From Whalleya microplaca (taxonomy: Eukaryota > Ascomycota > Sordariomycetes > Xylariales > Xylariaceae), in contig MU385713.1 in the NCBI GenBank assembly GCA_022497155.1, positions 1,116,001 through 1,180,000 of the forward strand: DNA of 64,000 bases, in the 5' to 3' direction. A model generated the notes under the pieces. It made no database searches. It worked only from the letters and a program-made list of their open reading frames with translations, and was not told where the DNA came from. Shown one piece after another: positions 11,972-23,741 of the stretch. The position numbers and the translations under genes were made by a program. Every line of letters starts with the position of its first letter. The stretch's first letter is position 1.

Positions 11972-13542
11972 ACTGCATATAGTTTCCTCGATAAGGGTAG
12001 ATAACAATTGAAATATATTGAACCGGTTATGATGATATTATTCTATCTTGGTATTACATTGTGGTGCAATTGTAATATTCTGTACTGATGTTGCATTGGG
12101 CTGATTCTGATTCTGCAAGTTGAATATTTCATACAGACAGCTGTGGGAGGTGCTTATTGGCTAGATAAAGGGCCTTATTGTCATCATACAAAATCATGTA
12201 GCTTCTATGTAGTTCCATTCGGGTGGGCTATGATTCTGTAGTTAAGGAGGCAACCACTGTTGCTGGGCGGACAGTAGGTAGAGAAAACGTTCGTGGGCTG
12301 TAAGGGTGTGTAGTTCTAAGTTCTAAGCTAGTCTGAGTTATCGGTGTGAGCCTAAAGGCTCACGTCTGCAGCACGTGACATGGTCTAACTACACACACCC
12401 CCAGCAGGTAGCTTTGCTGCAGGTAAAATTATGTCAATTTTTACAGACAGCCTTGGCATGACAATCATCGTGGCTAGGCAACTCAGCAAGGCATCTTTTA
12501 GGCTTTAGGTAGCTACACAGATCTAGTGGTGGGGCAGAATGCGATAAATCACCAAGCTCTGTTGCTGTATGTACATGGTACGCCGCCCACACCAGAATTC
12601 TGGAATCACCACCAAAAATCTTGAAAGCTGATTGTGGTTTCAAGCAAAAGCTATGACTGCGAATGATTGATTGATCCTTCGCTGTCATTGGAGCTGTCAT
12701 AGGCATATGGCATTTCTCATTGGCAGACTAGGTACCTGATCTAAGACGGGAAGCTTCTGTGGATTCGAATAGTTGTCGTTTGATATTACATCATTGTAGG
12801 AGCGAGAAGTTACTTTATTTTTCTGTGCTAGATTTTGATTGTGGGACTGGTCGAACCATTTGGAGGGGCTGGTACTTCAGTACGGCGTACCTTTTCAGGT
12901 AAGGTAGCGGCGACGGTACATGTATCGATGTTGTGGAGGGAAGCGACGAAGGTACCTACGTCAGAGAATATCAATGTAGCTGCCAGTTACCCCACCATCA
13001 TAGCATTGCGAGAAGGAACATTGAAGTGAGAAGAATAGACAACGAAAACGGTTGGAATCGATGGGAATCAGCTAGATAGGGCTACAAGAGACATGTACAT
13101 GTCCCAGGGGAACGGAATAGAATAATTCGCTTGATTCACGATTTTTCACGCCCCTTCCGGAAGCAAATAGTGATTTCTGGCAACTGCCATAGGTGCGGTT
13201 TCCTCAGTTTCCAGAAGATTCCAACCAAAAATATTAGTGGGGCGAGGGGCTGCGACGTACAGATAAAATTCACCACAGGCTGCTGCCAAACTCCTCCTCC
13301 CTCTTCATCAACACAAGCAAAACAACCTTCAGAATTTTACAGTCACCACATTAAGACTGATTTTCTCCCGCGAACATCCATCTGTACAGGAACTCCATCC
13401 ACTATACAGATTCCTCTTCATCTTCGCACACAACACACAACCTTCCCACATATAATCTTCCATTTCTAGATACCCCACACCTTCACACACATTCACACCT
13501 CTACGAATTTCTTGACCCAATAAGGTCGCACATCTTTTCACC
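11972..13542. other. Intergenic and HSP70 promoter region
   Basis: No coding frame is convincing. A perfect 7-bp hairpin with a TAAA loop lies at 12346-12363, followed by a CACGTGAC E-box at about 12373. A 14-bp palindrome lies at 13090-13103. Heat-shock-type GAA/TTC arrays lie at 13110-13128, 13155-13162 and 13209-13221. The 200 bases before the HSP70 start are pyrimidine and CA rich, consistent with its leader. Confidence 0.5.
13209..13221 (+). promoter_or_regulatory. Heat-shock element upstream of HSP70
   Basis: TTCcaGAAgaTTC is a perfect three-unit inverted heat-shock element (alternating TTC/GAA with 2-bp spacers). It lies 322 bp before the HSP70 start codon. A second two-unit element (TTCcgGAA) is at 13155-13162. 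Such elements bind trimeric Hsf1; binding here is inferred from sequence and position. Confidence 0.7.
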
Positions 13543-15513
13543 ATGGTTGCTGCTGTCGGTATTGATCTAGGCACGACCTACTCGTGTGTCGGCGTCTTTC
13601 GAGATGACCGCATCGAGATTATCGCCAACGACCAGGGTAACCGGACGACACCCTCGTTCGTCGCCTTCACTGACACTGAGCGTCTGATCGGTGATGCCGC
13701 CAAGAACCAAGTCGCCATGAACCCCCACAACACCGTCTTCGACGCTAAGCGTCTGATCGGTCGCAAGTTCAGTGATGCTGAGGTCCAGGCGGACATGAAG
13801 CACTTCCCCTTCAAGATCATCGAGAAGGGTGGCAAGCCTATTGTCCAGGTTGAGTACAAGGGCGAGCAGAAGCAATTCACTCCCGAGGAAATCTCCTCCA
13901 TGGTCTTGACCAAGATGCGGGAGACCGCCGAGTCTTACCTTGGTGGCACCGTCAACAACGCTGTCATCACTGTCCCTGCATACTTCAACGACTCTCAAAG
14001 ACAGGCTACCAAGGACGCCGGTCTCATCGCTGGTCTCAATGTCCTCCGAATCATCAACGAGCCCACGGCTGCCGCCATTGCCTACGGTCTTGACAAGAAG
14101 GCTGAGGGTGAGCGAAATGTCCTCATCTTCGATCTCGGTGGTGGTACCTTTGATGTCTCCCTCCTGACCATTGAGGAGGGTATCTTCGAGGTCAAGTCCA
14201 CTGCCGGTGACACTCACTTGGGTGGTGAGGACTTTGACAACCGCCTTGTCAACCACTTCGTCAACGAGTTCAAGCGTAAGCACAAGAAGGATCTCTCTTC
14301 CAACGCTCGTGCTCTCCGACGTCTCCGAACTGCCTGTGAGCGAGCTAAGCGAACCCTCTCTTCTTCCGCTCAGACCTCCATTGAGATCGACTCCCTGTTC
14401 GAGGGTATCGACTTCTACACATCCATCACCCGAGCCAGATTTGAAGAGCTCTGCCAGGACCTGTTCCGATCTACCATCCAGCCTGTTGACCGTGTCCTGG
14501 CTGATGCTAAGATTGACAAGTCTCAAGTCCACGAGATTGTCCTCGTTGGTGGCTCTACCCGTATCCCCCGTGTTCAGAAGCTCATCACCGACTACTTCAA
14601 CGGCAAGGAGCCCAACAAGTCCATCAACCCCGATGAGGCTGTTGCCTATGGTGCTGCTGTCCAGGCTGCTATCCTGTCTGGTGACACCAGCTCCAAGTCT
14701 ACCAACGAGATTCTGCTTCTCGACGTCGCCCCTCTGTCCCTCGGTATCGAGACTGCTGGTGGCATGATGACCAAGCTTATCCCCCGCAACACCACGATCC
14801 CCACCAAGAAGTCGGAGGTGTTCTCCACTTTCTCCGACAACCAGCCGGGTGTGCTCATCCAGGTCTACGAGGGTGAGCGTCAACGCACTAAGGACAACAA
14901 CCTGCTCGGTAAGTTCGAGCTTACCGGCATCCCGCCTGCACCTCGTGGTGTTCCTCAAATCGAGGTTACCTTCGATCTTGATGCCAATGGTATCATGAAC
15001 GTTTCTGCCGTCGAGAAGGGCACTGGCAAGTCCAACAAGATCGTCATCACCAACGACAAGGGCCGCCTGTCCAAGGAAGAGATTGAGCGTATGCTTTCCG
15101 AGGCCGAGAAGTACAAGGAGGAGGATGAGGCTGAGGGTCGCCGGATCGGTGCCAAGAACGGCCTCGAGTCCTACGCCTACTCTCTGCGCAACACGATGTC
15201 CGACTCCAAGGTCGACGAGAAGCTTGACGCTGGTGACAAAGAGAAGCTGAAGACCGAGATTGACCAGGTTGTCACTTGGTTGGATGAGAACCAGCAGGCT
15301 ACTCGGGAAGAGTACGAGGAGAAGCAGAAGGAGCTAGAGGGCATTGCCAACCCCATCATGATGAAGTTCTACGGTAGTGCTGGAGCCCCTGGTGGTATGC
15401 CCGGTGGCATGCCCGGCGGCGGCCCTGGCGGCTTCCCTGGTGCCGGTGGCGCTCCTGGTGGTGCACCCGGTGCTGGTGGCGACGATGGCCCTACTGTTGA
15501 GGAGGTCGACTAA
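13543..15513 (+). CDS. Cytosolic HSP70 chaperone (SSA type)
   Basis: A single open frame of 656 aa. The ATPase domain begins with '[15 protein letters not shown]' and holds the phosphate-binding '[14 protein letters not shown]' and '[14 protein letters not shown]' motifs. The substrate-binding domain, helical lid and a Gly/Pro/Met-rich linker ([10 protein letters not shown] type) follow. The C-terminus GPTVEEVD carries the EEVD motif that binds TPR co-chaperones, so this is the cytosolic/nuclear form and not the ER (HDEL) or mitochondrial form. Codons are strongly biased, as expected of a highly expressed gene. No intron is needed, whereas many of its neighbours are split; an uninterrupted frame is common among stress-induced chaperones. 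Heat-shock elements lie in the promoter. The 'VAAVGIDLG' start matches the family and fixes the ATG. Confidence 0.98.
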   Translation: MVAAVGIDLGTTYSCVGVFRDDRIEIIANDQGNRTTPSFVAFTDTERLIGDAAKNQVAMNPHNTVFDAKRLIGRKFSDAEVQADMKHFPFKIIEKGGKPIVQVEYKGEQKQFTPEEISSMVLTKMRETAESYLGGTVNNAVITVPAYFNDSQRQATKDAGLIAGLNVLRIINEPTAAAIAYGLDKKAEGERNVLIFDLGGGTFDVSLLTIEEGIFEVKSTAGDTHLGGEDFDNRLVNHFVNEFKRKHKKDLSSNARALRRLRTACERAKRTLSSSAQTSIEIDSLFEGIDFYTSITRARFEELCQDLFRSTIQPVDRVLADAKIDKSQVHEIVLVGGSTRIPRVQKLITDYFNGKEPNKSINPDEAVAYGAAVQAAILSGDTSSKSTNEILLLDVAPLSLGIETAGGMMTKLIPRNTTIPTKKSEVFSTFSDNQPGVLIQVYEGERQRTKDNNLLGKFELTGIPPAPRGVPQIEVTFDLDANGIMNVSAVEKGTGKSNKIVITNDKGRLSKEEIERMLSEAEKYKEEDEAEGRRIGAKNGLESYAYSLRNTMSDSKVDEKLDAGDKEKLKTEIDQVVTWLDENQQATREEYEEKQKELEGIANPIMMKFYGSAGAPGGMPGGMPGGGPGGFPGAGGAPGGAPGAGGDDGPTVEEVD

Positions 15514-15995
15514 ATGCCTCCCCACTAGTAACATCTGCTTTTCTTCCGGCGTTTTTCCACGGTTGTCAATGACATGACGTGGCGGATCGGGACGTTCTGG
15601 GTTTGCACTAGATTTTCAACGGTAATGATGATACAGGGCAAAAGTTTCAGATTTCACGACTTGCATGGATGTACTCTAGTCAGAGGAGCCATCCACGATG
15701 AACAACGATAATTCATAAATAACTCTTGGTCTTCTCGATGATAAGTGACATGTTTGACTACTTAAGAACGTAATGTATATGTCTGTAATACGGTGGTTGG
15801 TCTTGTGATGATAGTAGTATACCACTCTAGTGACGAAGCAATATAACATGCTTGACCTCTATGCCAGTATCTTAAGCCGCCAGAATTCTAATACTCTTAC
15901 TCTTGTCCATTCAATCTCAATTTCATGATTTCGTCAAGTTCCTTGCATTGTAGATTAGATTTGATTCGTAATAACATCCCAAGTAATCTAACCAC
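15514..15995. other. Convergent 3' regions of HSP70 and the EMI1-family gene
   Basis: No coding frame. AT-rich sequence between two converging genes should hold both 3' UTRs. Confidence 0.5.
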
Positions 15996-16799
15996 CTAAT
16001 CAATAGCGTTCGACGCCCCCCCTGCCTCTGCCTCTGCCCCTGCCCCTGCCCCTCCCCTCCTTTCCCTCTCCTCCTCAGCTCTCAGCATCTCCTGGACGCG
16101 CCGGCGATGCTCGATCTCGAAGCGGCGCCACTCCTCGTCGTCGAGGTCGGGGTGCTCGTAGGGCTCGGAAAAGGCCTCTCCGGGCTGCAGACGCTCGCGG
16201 CGGGGCTCCCAGACGTCCTCGGAGGAGCGGCGGCCGGGGGCGCGGTACTTGGCGACGTCGCGGGCGCGGTAGTGGGCGCGGATGGCGTCGGCCTTGGCGG
16301 TGCCGGAGTAGGCGCGCGTGCGCATGCAGAACCAGAAGGCCTCCCAGTGCTCGCTGCAGGTGCGCATCGCGCCCTCGCGGTACACGGCGATGAACTGCCC
16401 GGAGAGCGAGTTGCAGCCGTACGCGTGGTCGAAGGCCTGCTGGCAGGACATCGTGGTCGGGAGCAGGGACTCGGCTACGGGGTCCAGGCGGTAGGCTGGG
16501 GAGGCTTTGTCGGTGGTGGGGTTTTGTGAGGGTGTCGAGGTGTTGGGGGATGCGGTGTCCGAGGGCTTGGGGCTGAAGATGCCTTGGAGCTCCGCCATGA
16601 ACTCGGCGAGGGCTGGGTCGTCGTAGTCGGACTTGGTGGGCTTCGCTGGCGGAGGCGTGGGTTTGGCTGGCGAAGGCGTGGGCTTATTCGCGTCTGGGTT
16701 TGTGCTGGCGCTGGGCGTGGGTTTGTTCGAGTCTGCGTTCGTGCTGGCACTGGGATTGGGACCCTTCGGGGCCGGTGGTGTGGCCCATAGCCAACCCAT
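15996..16799 (-). CDS. EMI1: EMI1/DUF3128 family protein with twin Cx9C motif
   Basis: An intronless gene for 267 aa. The core belongs to the fungal Emi1 (DUF3128) family: four cysteines form two helices of the twin Cx9C type, C119-x9-C129 and C148-x9-C158, followed by the conserved 'AYSGTAKADAIRAHYRARD' stretch. Twin Cx9C proteins are normally oxidised by Mia40 and retained in the mitochondrial intermembrane space; yeast Emi1 is grouped with them, while its name comes from a role in early meiotic gene induction. The N-terminus keeps a short MGWLWA start and then an imperfect Pro/Thr/Ser/Lys repeat (units like NKPTPSAST and AKPTPPP) to about residue 56, longer than in small family members. 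The C-terminus is an acidic/basic charged helix and an Ala/Gly-rich tail. It is divergent from YME2, another mitochondrial gene. Confidence 0.8.
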   Translation of the reverse strand: MGWLWATPPAPKGPNPSASTNADSNKPTPSASTNPDANKPTPSPAKPTPPPAKPTKSDYDDPALAEFMAELQGIFSPKPSDTASPNTSTPSQNPTTDKASPAYRLDPVAESLLPTTMSCQQAFDHAYGCNSLSGQFIAVYREGAMRTCSEHWEAFWFCMRTRAYSGTAKADAIRAHYRARDVAKYRAPGRRSSEDVWEPRRERLQPGEAFSEPYEHPDLDDEEWRRFEIEHRRRVQEMLRAEEERERRGGAGAGAEAEAGGASNAID

Positions 16800-17523
16800 G
16801 TTTGCTGGTTATATCGGGTGATAGATCTCGAGACACGGCGAGGTTTGAGGTAGGTTGCAGTTGTAATTCAGGTTCTTGAAGAAGGGGGAACTCGTGAAAA
16901 CAATAATAACTCTGCGTAGATTACAGACAATACAATAAGGTATATAAGATCACGGCGTCAGGAGTGCGGGGGATTGGCGAGGGGTACAGCGGGTGGTATT
17001 CGCGCTCTCGTGTCTCGTGATTATGCGTAACGCCTTGGAGTACGAAGCAGCAAGGTTCTCGACCAATGGTAGAGCATCCGATGCTCAGCAAGGTGCGTCT
17101 AATTTGTGTTACGGATAGTTTGATGACGATCACGACTGGATTTAATACAGTGGCTTCAGATATACAGGTGTTAGCAGTATTAGGTATTGGCTCTAACTAA
17201 ATTCTTCAACCTTCACGGACTTGAAATTCTTATCGCAGCTAGATAGATAATCTGTAGGTATCCATCAACGCCTGTAGCGCAGACTAACTAAATCTGTGGC
17301 TTGACATATCGTGGCGTAGCGTCGATGTCGATGTCGATGTGGCTGGGGTTAGAAAGTGAATTCGATCTTGGCAACAGCAGACGATGACCTCATTGGTGCT
17401 ATGAGCTGTGAGCTGAGAGCTATAGGCTCTAGCCAAGCACTAAATTCCAGCACATTTCCTGCTGGAATTCTCTCCAGCTTTCTTGTTAACTGACATGGTG
17501 ATGAATTTTAACTTTGCACGACG
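16800..17523. promoter_or_regulatory. Shared divergent promoter of EMI1-family gene and YME2
   Basis: No coding frame. The 724 bp region separates two divergent genes for mitochondrial proteins. A CCAAT box lies at 17063-17067. A short GATGTC triplication occurs near 17325. Co-regulation is an inference from the arrangement. Confidence 0.45.
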
Positions 17524-20244
17524 ATGATCACCAGACATGTCGGCTTCTGCCCCAGGGGTCTCCCTGGAGTGAGAGCTCGAAGTCCATTCATCAGTCGCCG
17601 CATTCTCACCCCACGTTGCCAGCCAGGGCTGCCAGGGTGGACACCTAGGGCTTGGGAGAGCACAGCTACAGACGAAAAGAAGACGGGCCATATTGAAGCA
17701 GCTCCCAACGAGTCTATCCTGTGGTTCGACAGTATGTTATTCTCTTTCCTATCCCAATAGGACTTTGGTACCTAACTATAACCCTAAAAAGATTTATTTC
17801 CTCTCAAGCTGGCTGGCTTGCTTCGGGCACCATGGAAGAGTCCCGATCGAGACCTCTCCGAGCTGATGAGCCGGTTCGAGAATTCGACACTGGGTATCAT
17901 GGACCCGATCAACATGGTCAAGCGGGCTATTCCTAAGGACGCGCCTGTCAAGGTTACGGAGATCCTACCTCGACTCAAGGACGGTGGAGCTTTTGTCAAG
18001 TTCACACATCCGGCAAATGTACCCGCAGAAGATATCGAGGGAATCGTGTCTAATAGTCTTGAGGAGAAACCTGTGAAGCCATTCTTCAGCCTGTTCAGAC
18101 GAGTCAACGCAGGACTGGTCAAGGGTATTCCTTGGCTAGAGGATCTACACAGGTTTCCCAAGAATCGACTTCGCGTCGAGTTCGTTCCCAAGAACCCAGG
18201 GGAAGAGGCAGTAGAGCTGTCCCAAGAAACATTATACAGCCTGTTTCGTTGCTATGGAAAGATCGCCGAAATCACTTCTCAGCCCTGGGACTCCAAGGTC
18301 CTTCCGAAGTTCGCTTATGTAGATTTCTCCTCCATCCGAGATGCCATCATGGCGCGAAACTGCTTGCATGGCTATGTGGTGCCCGAAGAACTCGGTGGTG
18401 GCAAGTCAGGCACCAAATTCCGGATGTCCTACGAAGAGCGAGTGAAACCGCATCGGTTCTGGGATTGGGTCACAAGTCACCCGAGAATTGTCATCCCTGT
18501 CCTAGTCGCACTGCTCACCGGGCTCACTGTCGTGATCTTTGACCCTATACGATCCTTCTTCGTTAAAGCTTACGTCACACAGAAATACCGCCTGAAAAAC
18601 AACAGGATATACAGGTGGCTCCGCAAACAGACATCAGATATCTTCACGTTTAGGCGGCAAAAGGCGGAGCAGGCAGGGCTGGACGCAGTCTGGACACACC
18701 GAAAGGACATGATTGACCAGGTTCAGAAATGGCTCATGGAAACTGCCGAGACCTTCATCGTCGTCCAGGGACCCCGGGGTTCTGGCAAGAAGGAGCTCGT
18801 TCTCGAGCAGGCTCTCAGGGGAAGAAGCAATGTCCTAGTCATCGACTGCAAGCCCATCGTAGAAGCCAGGGGCGAGTCGGCGACCATCAAGGAGATGGCT
18901 TCTGCCGTCGGGTACCGCCCGATCTTCTCCTGGGCCAACAACCTGAGCAGCATGGTCGACCTGGCCGTGCAGAGCACCACCGGCGTCAAGGCCGGCTTCT
19001 CCGAGACGCTGGAATCCCAGCTGCAGAAGATCCTGCAGACGACGGCGGGCGCGCTGACGGAGATCGACATCGCGCACCGCGACAAGTCGGACTCCGATGC
19101 ATCTCTACCCGTCGACGCTTATCTGGAAGCCCACCCCGAGCGGCGCGCCGTGGTCGTGATAGACAACTTCCTGCACAAGGGCGAGGCCAACGCAATTGTA
19201 TATGACAAGATCGCCGAGTGGGCGGCCGCGCTCGTGCAGTCCAACGTCGCGCACGTCATCTTCCTGACCAACGACGCCTCCTACTCCAAGTCCCTCTCCA
19301 AGTCCCTGCCCGACCGCGTCTTCCGCCAGGCCGCGCTCGGCGACCTCTCGCCCGATGTCGCCAAGCGCTTCATACTCAGCCACATCCAGGGCGACGACAC
19401 GCCCGAGCCCGAGCCCGAGCCGGTAGCGGACAACGACACGGACTCGGACGCCGCGAGCGAGGCGGAGAAACAACAACGGGGAACCCCCAGCAAGCCCGCA
19501 CCCCGCCCGAACCTCGACGGCCTCGACGACTGCATCGGCACGCTGGGCGGGCGGCTCACCGACCTCGAGTTCCTGGCGCGCCGGCTGAAAGCCGGACAGG
19601 AGCCGCAGCAGGCCGTGGCCGAGATCACCGAGCAATCGGCGTCGGAGATCCTGAAGATGTTCCTCCTGCCGGCCAACAAGTCCTCCTCCGCTGACGGCGC
19701 GCCCCGCTGGTCCACGGAGCAGGCCTGGTACCTCGTCAAGGCTCTCGCTCGCAACACCAACACCGTCACCACCACCAACAACAACGGCAATGGTAACGGA
19801 AGTGATACCGACCTCCGCTACAACGAAGTCCTCCTCTCCGACACCTTCTCCAAATCCACCACCGCGCCCTCCGGCGCAACCGCCCTCGACGCGCTCGCGG
19901 ACCTCGAGCTGATAACGATCAAAACCTCACCCCAAGGGCGACCGACGCGCATCGGCGCCGGACGGCCCGTCTACGCGGCCGCCTTCGCCCTCCTAGCCTC
20001 CGACCCCGCGCTGGCGGCGAAGCTGGACCTCGCGGTGCTGACGGAGCTCGTGAAGGTCGAGGGGAAGATCATCGAGGGCGCGGAGGCGGAGTTGCGCGTG
20101 CTGGGCGAGCTGCCGCGCCAGCCGGCGCAGGTTGCGGCGCGCGTGCAGTATTTGTTGGGGAAGTTGGAGGGCGCGCAGAGGCGGGTCGAGGGGTATGAGA
20201 GGGAGGTGGCGGGGTTGAAGGGGGTGCTTGGGCGGGAGTACTAG
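17524..20244 (+). CDS. YME2: Mitochondrial escape protein 2 (Yme2)
   Basis: Yme2 is an inner-membrane protein affecting mitochondrial nucleoid structure and escape of mtDNA to the nucleus. Two exons, 17524-17731 and 17792-20244, give 886 aa. The join restores 'ESILWFDNLFPLKLAG', a conserved Yme2 stretch, and shows that the longest single open frame lacks the true N-terminus. The first 45 residues are Arg rich and nearly free of acidic residues, a mitochondrial presequence; an in-frame stop lies 15 bp upstream of the ATG. An RRM-like fold covers about 195-275, one membrane span (IVIPVLVALLTGLTVVIF) lies near 302-319, and a P-loop (GPRGSGKKEL) near 396 opens the intermembrane-space AAA-like domain. 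An Asp/Glu/Pro stretch and an Asn/Thr-rich stretch interrupt the C-terminal half. Confidence 0.95.
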
Positions 20245-21046
20245 GGGACTAGGGATAGGATTAGGATAGGGGATGGGGATGGGGGGTGGGTATGGGTATA
20301 TATATTCCGCAAAGGAGTGAATATATATAAGCAAGGCATAGCATAGCATGGGTGGAATGTAGATGTATAGGGGCGTAGGTAGAGGGAAGAGGTAGATACC
20401 CAGCTCAGTTCAACCATCCAACCAACCAAACGGAAAATAAAAAAATACAAATACAAATACAATCATCATCTCATGCATGCCCACGCATTTATACGTGTCA
20501 AGAGTTCTAAGTAGGCAGAGCCTGTTGGTTGCTAACAAAATGAATCTGCCCATCTGCCGCTCGACGAACCAGCCAGACGCATCTTCGATCTGATCTGATA
20601 TCAATTCATCTGATTGGTATGCTTGATTGTTGGTATCACCCAATATACAAATACAATAACAGGTCAATATTCCCGGATGTGTTTTTTTCGGCCAAATTAC
20701 TCTTCGGGGCACGCATGACAACACCAGAGATAATTCCAACTTCCATTTAGTTATGGATCATCCTCCACCTTCCCTTCCTGCCTCCGTATCCCACCCCTGA
20801 CGCCGTAATGATGATGACGAATACCGTAGTGAGTGAGTGGGTGAAGGATACAATGTTACAGCCATCGCATACATCGTCCACTTATAGTCCCGACAGCGAG
20901 CGAGCGAACTTTATCCGTCCTTCGTAATTTGGTATACAAGCACATCTATAGCCGATGCTGGGACATGGGTAGCAAGATACCTCGATACCTAGGGAGGTGA
21001 GAGCTGTTTTCCTCGCTCGCGACTAGAGATCACGAGACGAGGACGA
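20245..21046. other. Convergent 3' regions of YME2 and MIF2
   Basis: No coding frame. The first part is a G/A/T-rich low-complexity tract (about 20240-20330) directly after the YME2 stop; several short AT-rich runs follow. Confidence 0.5.
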
Positions 21047-23266
21047 CTATTCCTGCTCGAGGACCTCAGCCTGCACAAGCGTCTCGCAGCCCTGAGCAAA
21101 GAAGATGCGAGACGTCTTGTTTGTTTCGTTTCTGATGCCATAGAAATTCCCTGTTCAAGCCGTTAGTTAGCAATTCAGCTCTTCCAACATTTGTTTCCAT
21201 GTCCAATGCTAGCTAGGTCGTAGCGTAGCTCGAACGTATGGAGTTTACAAGGTGGAATGCATGCTGGGATGTTGGGATCTGTTTTACATACCTCTGGGAA
21301 CGAACCACGTGCCGCCCTTGCCGATCTGGAACTCGTTGTCGGCGATGTTGACGGTGACGCTGCCGGTGTGGACGAAGAAGACCATGTGCATCTTGCGGGT
21401 GTTCTTGTGCCGCTTCTCCGAACCCGGTGGCATCTCGACGATGCCCGAGCCGAAGAACGGCATCGTCAGCGTCTTGGCGAACAGGAACGTCGAGTCCTTG
21501 ACCGGCCGCGCCTCGATCGCCGCGTCCGAGATCGCCAGCTCCGTCTCCTGGATCTCCACCCCCCCGTCCTCGGGCGGGTCGAACTGGTACTCCGGACGCC
21601 AGAGCACGCAGTCGCCCACGATGTGGCCGCCGTCCAGCTCCCAGTCCTCGCGCTCCACCTCCTCCTCTATGATGCTGGCGGAGCGCCGTGGTCCACCCCG
21701 GGCCGCGGGGCGACCGCGACGGCGCCGGGGCGCTTTCTCGGACTCGACCTCTTCGGCGCGCACGATGCCCTTTATTGTCGGCATGGCGAAATGCCGGCCT
21801 TTGTCTTCGAAGACTTCCGCTTTCGCGGTGTCGTATTCGACGCGCTCGCCCTTCCAAAACTCCAGGGGCCGGTAGGAGGCCCGTCCTGAACGCGTGGTCC
21901 GCATACTATCTTGCTCTTCGCGCCGCAGAGTAACGAGACCGCGGCTTTTGGGAAGAGGGGGACCGCGCTGGACTACCGGGGAGTCGACACCAATTCCAGA
22001 CGACTTTCGTTTTCGACCGGGTTTGCCCTTTTCCTTTGCTGCGGTGGGTTTCGATACTTTGCTTTTGTTTTCTTTCTTCTCGGTTCGCGGGCGCTTAGTT
22101 TCCCTTGCTTCTGCAATGTTCTCCTGTTCTTCAGTTTCCTCTATGGAATTGTCTTGTTGTTTTCTTCGTTTTGATGCCTTTGCCGAGGGTTCAGCTTCCG
22201 TCGGCGACTGTCCAGCCTTTGGTCGGCCCCGCTTCTTCTTGACTGGTTCCTCTTCAGCCTCCTCAACCTCCTCAACCGGTGTAGGTACCGATTCTACCGA
22301 AGCTTCGGACTCTTCTTGTGGTGGGGGCGTTGCTTTCTTCGGACGGCCTTTGGGCTTCCCCGTCTTTGGCTTCCCGGCCTTGGGCTTAGGGGTAGGCTTC
22401 GACTGTTGCACAACCGACTCATCATCCTCTTCTTCGGGCTCGGGCTCAGGTTCTGGCTCTTGTTCAGGGAGATCCCCGTCGCCACTGTCGTGATCTAGAG
22501 CTTGCATTTGATCTACTTCATCTTCGTCTTCCTCATCGTCCTCTTGCTCCTCGGATTGTCTCCCTGGCTTTCTGTTCGGAATAGATTCGTCATCAGAGTC
22601 CTCATCTTCGGTATGAGAACGACCATTGGTGATCTTTCCGTTCCGAGGCTTGGTGCCGTTGAGTTTCCGTTGCCCGTTCGTCACCGGCTTCATCTGGGTT
22701 TGGGCACTCTTAGAGAAATCCAGCCGACGGCTCACCATTCTCGGGGGACTGTGTTCGCGGGAGGTGACGATGGAACCGCGAGTAGGTGACGAAGTAGGAG
22801 GCATATGCGGATTCTGCCGTGCTGGGGATTTAAGGCTTGTCTTGATGGGGGATCGAGCGCGCGGCAGGGAGAGACGCTCTCGCTCTTGGCGCTGCTTCAT
22901 CATGGTAGCTGGGCCCATCTGAGATTCTGCAGTGCGAGGTCAGCGGGAACATAAACTAGATAGTGCACCATGTGCGGCATACCATCGTCGATTTCCATAT
23001 CCTGTTCGTCCTCCGATGGAGGATATATAGCGTTGCCGTGTATATCCTTCTCGGGCGAAGAGAAGATATCCATGTCCTCGAAGCCTTGCTCATCGCGGTC
23101 GCGCTCTTGAAGGGTAACTCCCGTTTTCCTGCAATATGTCAGCTACCCAAGTTCCTAGAACAACAACGGCACAGGCGCATTACCTTCCCACTTTGCCCGG
23201 GTCGTAGACATGATCGATTTGCGACGACGTGGTGCGCCGCTGCGCGCTAGCTCTTTGCGACGGCAT
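21047..23266 (-). CDS. MIF2: Kinetochore protein Mif2 / CENP-C
   Basis: CENP-C binds the centromeric CENP-A nucleosome and connects it to the outer kinetochore. On the minus strand the exons are 23266-23184, 23128-22983, 22926-21292 and 21150-21047, giving 655 aa. The N-terminus contains 'YDPGKVGRKTGVTL', split by intron 1, which is typical of fungal Mif2. The CENP-C motif lies at about residues 419-440 (RSGRASYRPLEFWKGERVEY), where the Arg and Trp contact the nucleosome. The C-terminal cupin dimerisation domain runs to the end; exon 4 supplies its last strands (NFYGIRNETNKTSRIFFAQG). Three AT-hook cores (GRP within basic residues) sit near 267, 307 and 475. The middle is a long acidic and Pro-rich disordered region. 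It is divergent from RNH201, 475 bp away. Confidence 0.95.
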
Positions 23267-23741
23267 GACAGCAACGAAGAAGAAGCAATCTTTTAAGAGT
23301 CAAGCGTCGTCTTCTTATCAATGATCAATCGAGTACCGATCTAGAAACATCGGAGGATCAACACGAGATCGAGACCGAAACGCGTGGGAAAGAAACAAAT
23401 CGGTATGTAGTGTTTGTTGGTAGTGTGGGGAAACAGACGGCGATGTTTACTTTCGACCTGTTCCGGTGTTAATTGATTGAACCCCTGGGAATTTAATGTG
23501 GGCCCGAGATCCGTAGCGGTCGAACGCGCTTGGCACACCCGAAGACGCGCCTGCCTGTATCATACAGACCACCTGGTAGAACCTTCTTGAGGAACCATTA
23601 CATAAAGTTAGGAAGTCTTTACTTACAAACTGGCGCCTGCTTACATCGTTATACTCAATTGATGACTAAACTATATTCATACCCGAGGCGTTTATAAGGA
23701 AATACTTGTTATAAGGTTCACTCTTGTCTCTAAGCTCCAAC
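23267..23741. promoter_or_regulatory. Shared divergent promoter of MIF2 and RNH201
   Basis: 475 bp without coding frames separate the start codons of two chromosome-maintenance genes read in opposite directions. No clear TATA or named factor site stands out. Confidence 0.45.

Noticed and set aside
12434..12706. 90-codon ATG-started minus-strand frame upstream of HSP70
   Set aside because: Mixed codon use, no motif and no splice structure; most likely chance.
13567..14958. 463-codon open frame antisense to HSP70
   Set aside because: It mirrors the strongly biased codons of HSP70; such antisense frames are a usual by-product and it has no recognisable motifs.
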